Under the pieces are notes generated by a model, which saw nothing but the letters and a program-made list of their open reading frames with translations, searched no databases and was not told where the DNA came from. DNA of 64,000 nucleotides from Phycisphaerales bacterium. GTDB taxonomy: Bacteria; Planctomycetota; Phycisphaerae; Sedimentisphaerales; Anaerobacaceae. The DNA lies in assembly GCA_030602885.1 (NCBI GenBank), contig JAUVYV010000015.1:1-64000 (forward strand), in the 5' to 3' direction. Positions 1 through 8,555 of the stretch are shown in pieces. Position numbers and translations under genes: made by a program. Every line of letters starts with the position of its first letter. Position 1 is the stretch's first letter.

Positions 1-262
1 TGTCGAGGGCAGCGCAGATCCCCGCTTGTCCTCGGGAGATTGCTACTTTGGTCCTGCAGCAGAGGAACTGCTCCTCCAATGGCCCAGCAGCAGGGGACCC
101 AGCCGCCAGGGTCGCGCAGACCCCGGCAAACCGCAAACCCGGGACCCGGACTACCTTCTTACTTCTCACTTCTCACTACTCTCTCACATTCCCGCCACCG
201 CTACATTCGCCTCCGCTCCACCACACGCCCGTCCATACCGAATTTACAGAAAAGAATTTACA
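1..262. other. Left-edge intergenic stretch without a convincing gene
   Basis: The stretch lies downstream of the leftward TMTC-like gene. I see no frame with protein-like composition. It holds a GC-rich part and, at 155-187, a short tandem array of the ACTTCTC type that recurs at 41691-41709. A gene running off the left edge cannot be excluded, because a rightward frame is open from base 2 to 271. Confidence 0.5.
155..187. repeat. Short ACTTCTC tandem array
   Basis: The bases read as imperfect 7-bp steps (CTTACTT, CTCACTT, CTCACTA, CTCTCAC). A second copy of the same word family is at 41691-41709. Both sit in non-coding DNA close to a gene end. Confidence 0.6.
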
Positions 263-2308
263 CTACTTTAGTGCGAGAGCGGCGTTTAGCTGGTCGCGGG
301 CTTTTTGGGAGGCGGGGTCGATTTCGAGTGCTCGGCGGTAGCATGTAATCGCTTCATCGAGTCTTCCCTGGTGCTGGAGCAGGATGCCGAGGTTTGTGTG
401 CATTTCTGCATCGTCGGGTCGGGCTTTGAGTACGATGCGGCATTTTTCGATGGCTTCGTCGTATCGGCCGATAGAGGCGAGTGTGAGTGCCATTCGGCCA
501 TGGGTGATAATGTCGTTGGGGTCGGCGGCGAGTGCTTTTTGATAATACTCAAGTGCTCGGCTGTGCTCGCCTTTTTGTGCGAAGGCGTATCCGAGGTTGC
601 TGAGGGCTTCGACGCGGTCAGGGGTGAACTTGAGGGCCTTTTCATACTGTTCGATTGCCTCGGCCAGTTTGCCTTCGCTTGCCAAACGAGTTGCGACGTT
701 GTAGTGTGCGTCATCCTCGAAATCCGGGCCGAAGTAGATTTTGTAATGCTCGATGGCTTCGTCGTATTGGCCTTTTGCGACGAGGGCGAGTGCGAGGTTG
801 TAGTGAGTGAGGTGAGCTTTGGGATTGAGCTTTAGTGCTTTCTGGTAATGGCGGACGGCATCGTCGATACGGTCGAGTTTTTTCAGGGCGTTGCCGTAGT
901 TGTTGTGGACCTCGAAGGAGTCGGGCAGGAATCGCAGCGCCTCTTTGAAGTGTTCGACGGCCTCTGCGGGCCGCTCGAGGTTGTTGAGGACGTTGGCGTA
1001 GTTGTTGTGCATGACGTAGTTGTTTTCGGTGACAGCGAGGGTATGGTCGAAGAGGGTAAAGCCGTCTTTGAAGTACTTTAGCTGGATCGAAGTGACGACG
1101 GTGAGTGTGGTGAGGACGAGGAAAGCGGAGGCGGCGAGGATGTACTTTTTGGCGGAGAGATTTTTGAGCAGGTCGGCGGCGCCGAAGGCAACGATTAGAA
1201 ACAGGCCTATGAGGGGGACATAGGTGTACCTGTCGGCCATTGCCTGAACGCCGACCTGGACGATGCCGATGACGGGGACGAGAGTACCGAGGTACCATAG
1301 CCAGCCGAGGGCGAGGTATCTGTGTCGGCGGGCGTGATAGAGGAAAAATGCCGTCATCAGGAGCAGGAGAACGCCGAAGATTATCGCGCGTGCGACGGGT
1401 ATGCCGCCTGCGGGGTGGGGGTAGAGGACGGCGAGGCGGGTGGGGTAAATCATTTTGCCGATGTAGGCGAGGTATGAAACGACTGCGTTTGTGAGGCGTG
1501 ATTTGAAGCCGAGGGAGGCAAATGAGGGGACGGAGCCGCCCTTTTGCTGAACGATGAATGTGATGATGCTTGAGATGCCCGTAAGAAGAAGAAATGGCAG
1601 CTTCTCAAGAAGCAGACTGATAATTGATAATCGATAATTGATAGTGGGCGGTTTCGACGTTGTGCGGGAGTCCGGGAGCTCATCAAATTTGAATCGTTCG
1701 AGGGGCCAGTAGTCGAGTAATAGCAGAACGAAGGGAAGGGTGACGAGCATTGGTTTTGTCATAAGGCCGAGGGCAAAGACGGCGAGCGTGAGCAGGTATC
1801 GAGTGAGGTTTGGGCGTTCGGCGTATCGGGCGTAGGCGAGGATTGTGAGCAGCCAGAAAAGCGTGCTTAAAACATCTTTTCGTTCTGCGACCCAGGCGAC
1901 GGATTCGACGTGCAGAGGGTGAAGGGCAAAGAGAGCGGCGACGAATGCGGACGGCCAGATGCGTTTAGTCATTCGATGTAAGACGACGAAGAGCAGGAGC
2001 GTGTTGGCGATATGGAAGATAACGTTGATAAGATGGTGGGGGCCGGGGGTTTTGCCGAAGAGGGAGCAGTCGAGCATGTGTGAGAGCCAGGTGAGAGGGT
2101 GCCAGTTTGCGCCGTGGGGCGTGGTGAAGGCCCATCTGATATTCTCGATGGTCAGGCCGGAGAGGACATGGGGGTTGTCGGTGACATAGGTGTCGTCGTC
2201 ATAGTGGATGAATTCGTGGTTGCGGACGGGCAGGTAAATGGCGAGCGTCACTAAGGCCAAACACGCACATATCAGAAGATACCAATGTTTTTCGACTGGC
2301 TTATTCAT
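263..2308 (-). CDS. TMTC-like membrane glycosyltransferase with TPR repeats
   Basis: A 681-residue protein with two halves. Residues 1 to about 400 hold many membrane helices and the TMTC/PMT-like signatures HYDDDTYVTDN near residue 37 and HPLHVESVAWVAERKDVLST near residue 125. Residues from about 430 to the end are TPR repeats (for example AHYNVATRLASEGKLAEAIE). Such proteins are thought to move sugars from lipid carriers to proteins at the membrane; the substrate here is unknown. The ATG at 2308 is preferred to a TTG at 2341, since the N-terminal membrane segment follows it directly. It lies just downstream of purC on the same strand. Residues about 221-231 are encoded by an ATTGATA-type repeat that looks inserted in frame. 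Confidence 0.8.
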   Translation of the reverse strand: MNKPVEKHWYLLICACLALVTLAIYLPVRNHEFIHYDDDTYVTDNPHVLSGLTIENIRWAFTTPHGANWHPLTWLSHMLDCSLFGKTPGPHHLINVIFHIANTLLLFVVLHRMTKRIWPSAFVAALFALHPLHVESVAWVAERKDVLSTLFWLLTILAYARYAERPNLTRYLLTLAVFALGLMTKPMLVTLPFVLLLLDYWPLERFKFDELPDSRTTSKPPTINYRLSIISLLLEKLPFLLLTGISSIITFIVQQKGGSVPSFASLGFKSRLTNAVVSYLAYIGKMIYPTRLAVLYPHPAGGIPVARAIIFGVLLLLMTAFFLYHARRHRYLALGWLWYLGTLVPVIGIVQVGVQAMADRYTYVPLIGLFLIVAFGAADLLKNLSAKKYILAASAFLVLTTLTVVTSIQLKYFKDGFTLFDHTLAVTENNYVMHNNYANVLNNLERPAEAVEHFKEALRFLPDSFEVHNNYGNALKKLDRIDDAVRHYQKALKLNPKAHLTHYNLALALVAKGQYDEAIEHYKIYFGPDFEDDAHYNVATRLASEGKLAEAIEQYEKALKFTPDRVEALSNLGYAFAQKGEHSRALEYYQKALAADPNDIITHGRMALTLASIGRYDEAIEKCRIVLKARPDDAEMHTNLGILLQHQGRLDEAITCYRRALEIDPASQKARDQLNAALALK
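1616..1644. repeat. ATTGATA/ATCGATA tandem array inside a coding region
   Basis: Imperfect tandem ATTGATA/ATCGATA steps form an AT-rich patch inside the TMTC-like gene. It encodes the residues INYRLSII, which break an otherwise typical TMTC segment between LERF and LLLEKLPF. Confidence 0.6.
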
Positions 2309-2349
2309 TTGTGCGAATTCATAGAGCCGATCCGGCAGCAACGGCGAAA

Positions 2350-3246
2350 TCAGGTCGGGAATTCTTTACCGGTGAGGCGTTCGTAGCAATCGATGTATTT
2401 TCTGCTGGTTTTATTGACGATATCCGGGGGCAGGAGGGCGCCGGGTCCTGATTTATCGAAGTCGATGCTTTCGAGGTAGTTACGGACGAACTGCTTGTCG
2501 AAGGATTCCTGGTCGCGGCCTGGGTGGTATTTGTCGGCGGGCCAGAATCGCGACGAGTCCGGTGTGAGCATTTCGTCGATGAGGATGATTTTTCCGTCGG
2601 CTGTGCCTGTGCCCCACTCGAATTTTGTGTCGGCGAGGATGATACCTTTTGATTCGGCGTACCGGCTCGCTTTTTTGAAGATATCGATGCTCTTGTCGCG
2701 GACATAATGCGCGGCTTCTGAGCCGATGATTTCTATGGATTGTTCGAAGCTGATGTTCTCATCGTGGTCGCCGAGTTCGGCCTTTGTGGCGGGTGTAAAG
2801 ATTGGCTTTAGGAGCTTGTCGCACTGTTTTAGGCCCGGTGGTAGTTTGTGGCCGCAGATGGTTTGGGTTTGTTTGTATTCTTTATAGCCGGAGCCGGCGA
2901 GGTAGCCTCGGACGACGCACTCGACGGGCAGGGGCGTTAGCTTTTTGACGAGCATGGAGCGGCCTTTGAGGCGATCGGCGAATTCGTTGAAGGGGGCGGG
3001 GAAGTCGGCGACGTCGGCGCTGATGAGGTGGTTTTCGATATCGGATTTGAAGTAATCGAACCAAAAGAGAGAAATCTGGGTCAGGACAGCACCCTTGTGT
3101 GGGATGCCATTGGCCATGATGACGTCGAAGGCGCTGATTCGGTCGGTGGCGACGATGAGGAGCATATCGGCGAGGTCGTAGATATCCCGGACTTTTCCTC
3201 GTTTTGGCTCAACACCTGCTATGCTGGTCTGTAATACTGTTTCCAT
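2350..3246 (-). CDS. purC: SAICAR synthetase (PurC)
   Basis: A 298-residue phosphoribosylaminoimidazole-succinocarboxamide synthase, which joins aspartate to CAIR with ATP in purine synthesis in the cytoplasm. Family signatures are [20 protein letters not shown] near the N-terminus, [17 protein letters not shown], and [17 protein letters not shown]. The length suits the long (yeast-like) form. The ATG has AAAGGA just upstream and a leftward promoter at 3282-3310. The downstream TMTC-like gene may be read through from it. Nothing is odd in the sequence, and this is a safe call. Confidence 0.97.
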   Translation of the reverse strand: METVLQTSIAGVEPKRGKVRDIYDLADMLLIVATDRISAFDVIMANGIPHKGAVLTQISLFWFDYFKSDIENHLISADVADFPAPFNEFADRLKGRSMLVKKLTPLPVECVVRGYLAGSGYKEYKQTQTICGHKLPPGLKQCDKLLKPIFTPATKAELGDHDENISFEQSIEIIGSEAAHYVRDKSIDIFKKASRYAESKGIILADTKFEWGTGTADGKIILIDEMLTPDSSRFWPADKYHPGRDQESFDKQFVRNYLESIDFDKSGPGALLPPDIVNKTSRKYIDCYERLTGKEFPT

Positions 3247-3281
3247 ATCAAATCCTTTCCCTGTGATTTCAACGAGGTGGT

Positions 3282-3310
3282 ATGTTAGGGCAGAAGCGGG
3301 ACGTAGTCAA
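3282..3310 (-). promoter_or_regulatory. Predicted sigma70-type promoter of purC
   Basis: On the minus strand TTGACT (3310-3305) is followed after 17 bases by TAACAT (3287-3282), which would start transcription about 25-30 bases upstream of the purC ATG. Confidence 0.5.
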
Positions 3311-3342
3311 GTGGCTGAGCGTTACAATCGGAAGATTTGGGG

Positions 3343-4137
3343 TTATTTGCCTTGTGCTATTCTCGAATCGACGCAGGCGAAGACTTTTTGGCGGATTTTG
3401 CGGATATCTTCGGTGTCGGGCAGAAATTCGAGGACCTGTTCAAGAAATCTTTTCTGCTTTATGCGTTTCAGGGTGGGTATGAAATTGACGTCATAGATCC
3501 AGGCGAGGTTTATGAGCTTCATATCGTTCCAGGTTTTTAGCCTGGTGTAGTCAACGTTTCGTTCGCTGAGTATATCGTCGATGACCTGGGGTGAATAGTA
3601 AGGGTCGTCGGGCAATTCGACTTCGAGGTAGAAGGAGTCGGGGTCGTCGCGATGGAGGCGGTAGTTTTCAATCATGACGCGGTAGATATCGAGCTTGTCG
3701 GCGTCTCGGATAAGTTTGCAGAAGAGGAGCGTGTCAGCATCGAGGCCTGCGGGGATTTCTTTTGCGCCGTGGAATTCGACGGCTTTCAGGATGATTTCTC
3801 TTTCGGTGGGGGCGAGGGGTCTGAGGATTTTGTTTTCGGTGAGGATTTGGACGGCGAGCGTGCAGTGGTTGATGCTGCGCGGGTCGTGGTAGGTACGGTG
3901 TTCGGCGAACTGTGGGAAGCGTGCGATGTCGTGGAGCAGGGCAATTGCGTGTGCGGTTCGGCGGTGGTTGTCGGGCAGGTCGAGCTGCTCGGCGAGGTAG
4001 TCCATCTCGTCGCAGACGCGCCGGCTGTGGTCTTCCTTGAGCTTCAGATTGGCGTTGACGTAGTCGTCGTCGCCGTAGTAAGAGGCGACATAGGCGTCGA
4101 ACCATTTATTAAAGTGGATTAGCTGTTGGTCGTTCAT
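3343..4137 (-). CDS. HD-domain phosphohydrolase
   Basis: A 264-residue soluble protein of the HD superfamily (metal-dependent phosphohydrolases). The ligand pattern is visible: a His in EDHSRRVCDEMD, the HD pair in AIALLHDIARFPQF, His residues in INHCTLAV and VEFHGAKE, and the distal Asp in KLIRDADKLDIYR. The substrate cannot be told; relatives act on nucleotides or other phosphate esters. The ATG at 4137 fits better than a TTG at 4182, which adds an unlikely extension. The gene stands alone between purC and the divergent cupin gene. Confidence 0.8.
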   Translation of the reverse strand: MNDQQLIHFNKWFDAYVASYYGDDDYVNANLKLKEDHSRRVCDEMDYLAEQLDLPDNHRRTAHAIALLHDIARFPQFAEHRTYHDPRSINHCTLAVQILTENKILRPLAPTEREIILKAVEFHGAKEIPAGLDADTLLFCKLIRDADKLDIYRVMIENYRLHRDDPDSFYLEVELPDDPYYSPQVIDDILSERNVDYTRLKTWNDMKLINLAWIYDVNFIPTLKRIKQKRFLEQVLEFLPDTEDIRKIRQKVFACVDSRIAQGK

Positions 4138-4261
4138 AAGAGGAGGATAATTTACAGGAAGGCAGCGGTATCGGCCAGACAAATCCTAAATTCGAAACAA
4201 GAATCGCAGGTTTGGATAAAGACTACGAAGATAGTATAATCCTCACGTGAATTGAATAGAC

Positions 4262-4313
4262 GAGATTGCCACGCCCCGTGCCCATAGGGGGTAAAAACGG
4301 GGCTCGCAATGAC
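4262..4313. repeat. REP-like palindrome GAGATTGCC...CTCGCAATGAC
   Basis: An imperfect inverted repeat: GAGATTGCCACGCCCCG on the left matches CGGGGCTCGCAATGAC on the right, around a loop with GGGGGTAAAAA. It resembles the widespread dispersed sequence GTCATTGCGAG...GCAATCTC known to me from many bacterial genomes. It lies in the divergent gap between the HD hydrolase and cupin genes. Confidence 0.65.
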
Positions 4314-4352
4314 ATTATTCTTACAGAAGATGATATTAAATGAGGTGAGACT

Positions 4353-4625
4353 ATGCCGAGTGTGAAGGATGTTGTAGTGCGGAAGCCGAGTGAGGAAGAG
4401 GCGGAGGAGTGCAAGAGCTGGCCGACGTGGGAGTGTGGGCCGAGTGAGTTTGACTGGGCTTATACGCAGACGGAGACGTGTTTGATTCTGGAGGGGCAGG
4501 TGACGGTGACGGACGGGGAGAGTGAGGTGAGTTTCGGGCCCGGGGACATGGTGGTTTTTCCGGTGGACTTAGAGTGCAAGTGGAAGGTCCGCAAGCCGGT
4601 GCGAAAGCACTATAAATTCGATTAG
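4353..4625 (+). CDS. Small cupin protein (cupin_3/DUF861 type)
   Basis: A 90-residue single cupin barrel. The pattern WPTWECGPSEFDWAY, then TETCLILEGQVTVTDGE and VSFGPGDMVVFPVDLECKWKV is that of the cupin_3 group, related to ureidoglycine aminohydrolase. Small members have no settled role and may bind a metal or a small ligand. The ATG has GAGGTGAG upstream. The gene stands ahead of a separately promoted secreted protein gene. Confidence 0.8.
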   Translation: MPSVKDVVVRKPSEEEAEECKSWPTWECGPSEFDWAYTQTETCLILEGQVTVTDGESEVSFGPGDMVVFPVDLECKWKVRKPVRKHYKFD

Positions 4626-4632
4626 CCGCCTC

Positions 4633-4661
4633 TTGTTTTTTGATGCAATTTTTGCTATAAT
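4633..4661 (+). promoter_or_regulatory. Predicted promoter of the beta-helix/dockerin gene
   Basis: TTGTTT (4633-4638), 17 bases, then a perfect TATAAT (4656-4661). The expected start near 4668 lies after the TTG at 4664, so it rules out that codon as the start of the next gene and supports the GTG at 4706. Confidence 0.65.
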
Positions 4662-4705
4662 ACTTGCATAAGCCCGACAAGTATTTCAATTGCTCTGGAG
4701 CAGTG

Positions 4706-6151
4706 GTGAAAGAGGCGACAATTCTGGTCTGTGTGGTTCTGGTGTTGTTTTGCGCTGTCGGTGTGTTCGGCGGGACGTATTATGTTTCGCCTGCCGGCAG
4801 CGACAGCAGTCCGGGCACCGAGGCCCAGCCGTGGGCGACGGTTCAGAAGGCGGCGAACACGCTGAATGCGGGGGATACGGTGCTAATCCGGAATGGGACA
4901 TACCCTGAGCTGGTGAATATAACGCGGTCGGGGGCGGAGGGACAGCCGATTACATTTGCGAACTATCCGGGGGAAGAGCCGGTGATAGATGCGAACGGGC
5001 TGAGCGGGGCATCAGGTATTTTTGTTTTACAGAACTGCAGCCACGTGGAGATTCTGGGTTTGCGGATATTCAATGCGACGGCACTGCACATGTCGGGGAT
5101 ATGGACATGGAACGTGAACGGCCTGCGAATAGAGGACTGCTATATTTACAACACGGCTTCATCGGGGATTAAGGTGAATTATTCATACAATGTTGTTATA
5201 ACGGGCAGCGAGATTGAGAAGGCGTGCGATATGGGCGGCGAGGAGGATATAAGCATCAAGCTGCACTCGGACGGGGTGGTGGTGAGCTACAACCATATTC
5301 ACCACGGGATGCACGAGGGTATCGATGTGAAGGAAGGCGCGAAGAACGTGCAGGTCATCGGCAACTACATTCATCGTATAGAGCGGCAGGGGCTTTATGC
5401 CGACTCGTGGAACGTGCCGACGTACAATATAGTGTACAGAGACAACATTATTCACGACTGCGGATTCGGGTTGGGGGCGTGTGCGGAGATGGGCGGGCTG
5501 TTGAGTAATGTGTGGTTTGTGAACAACCTTATCTATAACTGCGACGGGCCCGGTATGTTCTGCAAGGACTGGGGCGGTGACACAGCGCATCCGATTCAGA
5601 ACGTATATTACATCAACAACACGGTGTACAACTGCGCGTGGGGCTGGGGGGCAGGGATGGATATTGGCAACACCGAGGCGGAAAATGTGGTGGTGCGAAA
5701 CAACATCCTATCGCAGTGTGGCCAGGCGATACAGGTGAATCGCGAGCCGGTCAGTAAGATTATCGAATACAATCTTTGCGAGGACACAACGGGGCTGGAC
5801 CCGGCCTGGGCAATCGAAGGTTTGCCTATGTTTGTGGATGGGGCAGGTGGAGACTTTCATCTTCAGGGCGGTTCGGATGCGATAGATGCGGGCAGTGATG
5901 CGAATGCCCCGACGGTTGATTTGGACGGCGATCCGCGGCCGATGGGATACGGTTTTGATATAGGGGCTTATGAATGGCCTTTGGGTGACATTGACGGGGA
6001 TGGGCACATTAACTTTGTTGATTTTGCAATTCTCGGGAACGAGTGGGGACAAACAGGTGGGGGACTATCTGCGGATATAGCACCGCTGGGCGGTGACGGG
6101 GTAGTGGATGAACCAGACCTTGCCGAGCTGGTCGTGTGCTGGCCGAAGTGA
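4706..6151 (+). CDS. Secreted right-handed beta-helix protein with dockerin-like tail
   Basis: A 481-residue exported protein. A clear signal peptide (MKEATILVCVVLVLFCAVGVF, then GG/TYYV) starts at the GTG at 4706, which has GGAG five bases upstream. Next comes the DUF1565-like opening YYVSPAGSDSSPGTEAQPWA and a parallel beta-helix with many short turns (IEDCYIYNTASSGIKVNYS, VVRNNILSQCGQAI), as in pectate lyase-like and polysaccharide-binding proteins. The C-terminal 60 residues form a dockerin-like pair (GDIDGDGHINFVDFAILGNE and GGDGVVDEPDLAELVV). It probably acts on or binds a polysaccharide outside the cell; catalytic activity is not shown. Confidence 0.85.
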   Translation: MKEATILVCVVLVLFCAVGVFGGTYYVSPAGSDSSPGTEAQPWATVQKAANTLNAGDTVLIRNGTYPELVNITRSGAEGQPITFANYPGEEPVIDANGLSGASGIFVLQNCSHVEILGLRIFNATALHMSGIWTWNVNGLRIEDCYIYNTASSGIKVNYSYNVVITGSEIEKACDMGGEEDISIKLHSDGVVVSYNHIHHGMHEGIDVKEGAKNVQVIGNYIHRIERQGLYADSWNVPTYNIVYRDNIIHDCGFGLGACAEMGGLLSNVWFVNNLIYNCDGPGMFCKDWGGDTAHPIQNVYYINNTVYNCAWGWGAGMDIGNTEAENVVVRNNILSQCGQAIQVNREPVSKIIEYNLCEDTTGLDPAWAIEGLPMFVDGAGGDFHLQGGSDAIDAGSDANAPTVDLDGDPRPMGYGFDIGAYEWPLGDIDGDGHINFVDFAILGNEWGQTGGGLSADIAPLGGDGVVDEPDLAELVVCWPK

Positions 6152-6167
6152 AAGACCTCTGAGGCGA

Positions 6168-8306
6168 TTATTCGGATATGCTCTTAGTTTTGCGGGTGCT
6201 CCAGTATGGCTTGAATACACCGGTAAGGCCTGCTTCGGCCTTCTCGGGCTCGAAGCGGATATCGGTTAGGCGCCTGCCGCTGTGAGGGTCTGCGAGGCGG
6301 AGAAGCGCTCCGTAAACGCCCCGGCGGCTATTATAGACAAGCACGAGATTGTTGTCGCCTTTTTTGAGATTTCCCTTTTTGTCGGGGAGTATCTCGCCGT
6401 TCAGGAAGATGTATTGAGTGTTGTCCTGGCAGAGGAAATCAACGGGCCGGTCTTTTTGAGAATGGACGGAGGACTGGAGGAAGTAAAGAAGCGGGTCTTC
6501 ACAGATCCATCGACCAAACGTGCGGACGAGCTCGGGGCTGAGGTGAGGTCTGTGGAAGGGGCTATCCTTGAAGTCGAGCGTCCAATCGAGCACGCGGCCG
6601 TCGGGACACTGCCAGGAGTAGCGCCAGGGCTGCGAGGTGAGTTTGCCTGCTTCGATGTCTGCGACCATCTTGTCGAGTTGAATGCTGTCGGCGTGTATCG
6701 GCCCGAGCTTGAGGAATCCGCCCTGCGGGAAAGAGCGGTCGATGCAGTCGTTCCTGACTTTGCAGGTGGCGTAAAGCCGTGCGGCGTGGCCTGCTGTTTC
6801 GAAGTCAATCTGCGCGACATAATAGGCGATGCCGACCGTATATAGGTAGTCATCGGTTTGCGATTCCAAGGAAAGCTTTTGTTCGGTCTGTGTGCCGGCT
6901 GGGATGTCACCGACGGTTTGGGTTATCACACCTTTGGTGAAGGCCAGCGGCAATCGCCACGTGATAGTGAGATTTTCGATAGCTCTGGAGTCGGGGGCAG
7001 CTATCTTCAAGAGCAACTGGTCTTTCTGAGAGCAAAGCAGGGCTTTTAGGCCTGGGAAATCGGGGTCATGGTCTTCGGAAGTGATATTGGGGCGATTCGT
7101 CGGATTTTCGATAAGGCCGATTTTGCCGGGCAGCTTCATGGAGCGGTCATGAAAGACGTTAATCATAAGGGCATCGGTGGCTCTTTCAGAGATGCTGGTT
7201 TGTGCTGTGCTGCAGGTGACACTGAAACGATCGTCTTTGGAGGCGCCTTCTATGCGTAGTGTGATGGGGGTGGGGTCGTTTAGCTCACGTAATTCGGGGC
7301 GTTCGAGAGTGACTGTAATCGTGTCACCGTTGCGGTCGGTGGAAAGCTTGCTGTGGCGGAGCTGGTATCGATATGCGGCGTACTGATTCTGATTGCAGTA
7401 CCACCAGTCGGGATTGTGGGCGTATTTTTCGAGCTGCTGCTCGAAACGATGCCACATTTCGGGTGTTCGGTACCAAACGTGCATTGCATAGGACAGATGC
7501 GGATGCTTGCGGGCAAAGCTATTATCCTGAAAAGCGTCTTGAGCGAACTTGTCGATGTCGTCGCCGTCGGAGGGCATAATGGGGCTGATTATCATATCGG
7601 TCCGGAGGTGGTCGTCGTAGTGATGGTTGGCGATGTGGAAGAAGCCGGCGCGTTCGAGGGCACGGTCGATGTCTTTATGAACGCTGTCAGGTTCAATTTC
7701 GTTTCGGTAGTTACAGTATGAGAAGGCATAGGAATTGAGGAGGGTATCTGCGGCGGCTTCCCACTGCGCGCGGATGCCGGCAACTTCTTCGAAGATGCGG
7801 TTTCGGTTGAGGTGGGCGAGGCGCGGGTGAGTGAGGGAATGGCCGCCAATGGAGTGGCCGCCTTCGAGGAGCTTACGGGCGGTGGAGGTAAAATCGAACA
7901 GGTCGCCTTCACGGCTCTTGCCGTAGTCGTAGTCGGGGTCGAGATAGAAGTCTGTTTTGAAGTCGAAGTCCCAGCTTGCGTTGTGCTGGTCAAAGACGGC
8001 TGGCCGAGTGGTCTTTATCTCATTGAGATAGAAGGTACCTTTGTGACCGTGCTTGTTGAGGGCGTCGCGCATATCGAGGTTGTGGGCGTTGTTGTCGTCC
8101 CAGCGGCTGGAGATGGACCATTTGTATCCGTTGTAGAGCGTGGCGATGGTGACTCGGGCTTTTTCTGCGGTCTCAGCATCCTTAAAGGTGACCTGGAGTT
8201 GTTGTTGGTAGGTCAGGGCGGATGACTCGGTTTTAGCAAGAGGTTTGTCGGCGACAAAAGTTGTGAGAGTCACAAAGAAAGCGAGGAGAAAGCTGTGATA
8301 ATTCAT
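6168..8306 (-). CDS. Secreted polysaccharide deacetylase-like protein (NodB fold)
   Basis: A 712-residue protein with an N-terminal signal peptide (MNYHSFLLAFFVTLTTFVADK). The NodB-like domain covers roughly residues 50-300: SISSRWDDNNAHNLDMRDAL carries the Asp pair, KGTFYLNE follows, and GGHSIGGHSLTHPRLAHLN supplies the HxxxH metal ligands. It should remove acyl groups from a polysaccharide such as chitin, peptidoglycan or xylan. The long C-terminal half (about 400 residues) looks beta-rich and is not recognised. It ends close to the convergent dockerin gene. Confidence 0.8.
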   Translation of the reverse strand: MNYHSFLLAFFVTLTTFVADKPLAKTESSALTYQQQLQVTFKDAETAEKARVTIATLYNGYKWSISSRWDDNNAHNLDMRDALNKHGHKGTFYLNEIKTTRPAVFDQHNASWDFDFKTDFYLDPDYDYGKSREGDLFDFTSTARKLLEGGHSIGGHSLTHPRLAHLNRNRIFEEVAGIRAQWEAAADTLLNSYAFSYCNYRNEIEPDSVHKDIDRALERAGFFHIANHHYDDHLRTDMIISPIMPSDGDDIDKFAQDAFQDNSFARKHPHLSYAMHVWYRTPEMWHRFEQQLEKYAHNPDWWYCNQNQYAAYRYQLRHSKLSTDRNGDTITVTLERPELRELNDPTPITLRIEGASKDDRFSVTCSTAQTSISERATDALMINVFHDRSMKLPGKIGLIENPTNRPNITSEDHDPDFPGLKALLCSQKDQLLLKIAAPDSRAIENLTITWRLPLAFTKGVITQTVGDIPAGTQTEQKLSLESQTDDYLYTVGIAYYVAQIDFETAGHAARLYATCKVRNDCIDRSFPQGGFLKLGPIHADSIQLDKMVADIEAGKLTSQPWRYSWQCPDGRVLDWTLDFKDSPFHRPHLSPELVRTFGRWICEDPLLYFLQSSVHSQKDRPVDFLCQDNTQYIFLNGEILPDKKGNLKKGDNNLVLVYNSRRGVYGALLRLADPHSGRRLTDIRFEPEKAEAGLTGVFKPYWSTRKTKSISE

Positions 8307-8379
8307 AACAGACTCCGTGTTTTCGGTGGGTGTGGACTTTTTGTTTTTGCCTATGATAACACAATGAGGTCGTCTCGAC

Positions 8380-8553
8380 TCAAGAAAAAAGCTGCGTTTT
8401 CATTGTTGGCCGAAAAGTGGTCGATACACCCGCAGGGCCTTTATCATCAGAGGCCGACCGTCCGTGGGCGGGGTAATTCGGTTCCTGAGATGCCGAGGCG
8501 GAGATGGTTATAAGCAGAAGCGAGAGGACGGCGAGCGATTTTGTGTTAAGCAT
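8380..8553 (-). CDS. Possible small exported protein
   Basis: A 57-residue frame starting with ATG two bases after the stop of the rhomboid gene. The N-terminus MLNTKSLAVLSLLLITISAS is a textbook signal peptide; the remainder (about 37 residues) is polar and has no recognised domain. It could be a genuine small secreted protein co-expressed with the rhomboid protease or the 5' remnant of a lost secreted protein. The ribosome site is weak (AAAGG inside the rhomboid stop region). Confidence 0.35.
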   Translation of the reverse strand: MLNTKSLAVLSLLLITISASASQEPNYPAHGRSASDDKGPAGVSTTFRPTMKTQLFS

Positions 8554-8555
8554 AG

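Noticed and set aside
305-835. Long antisense frames across the TMTC-like, HD, purC and symporter genes
   Set aside because: They are shadows created by high-GC third positions in the real genes on the other strand.
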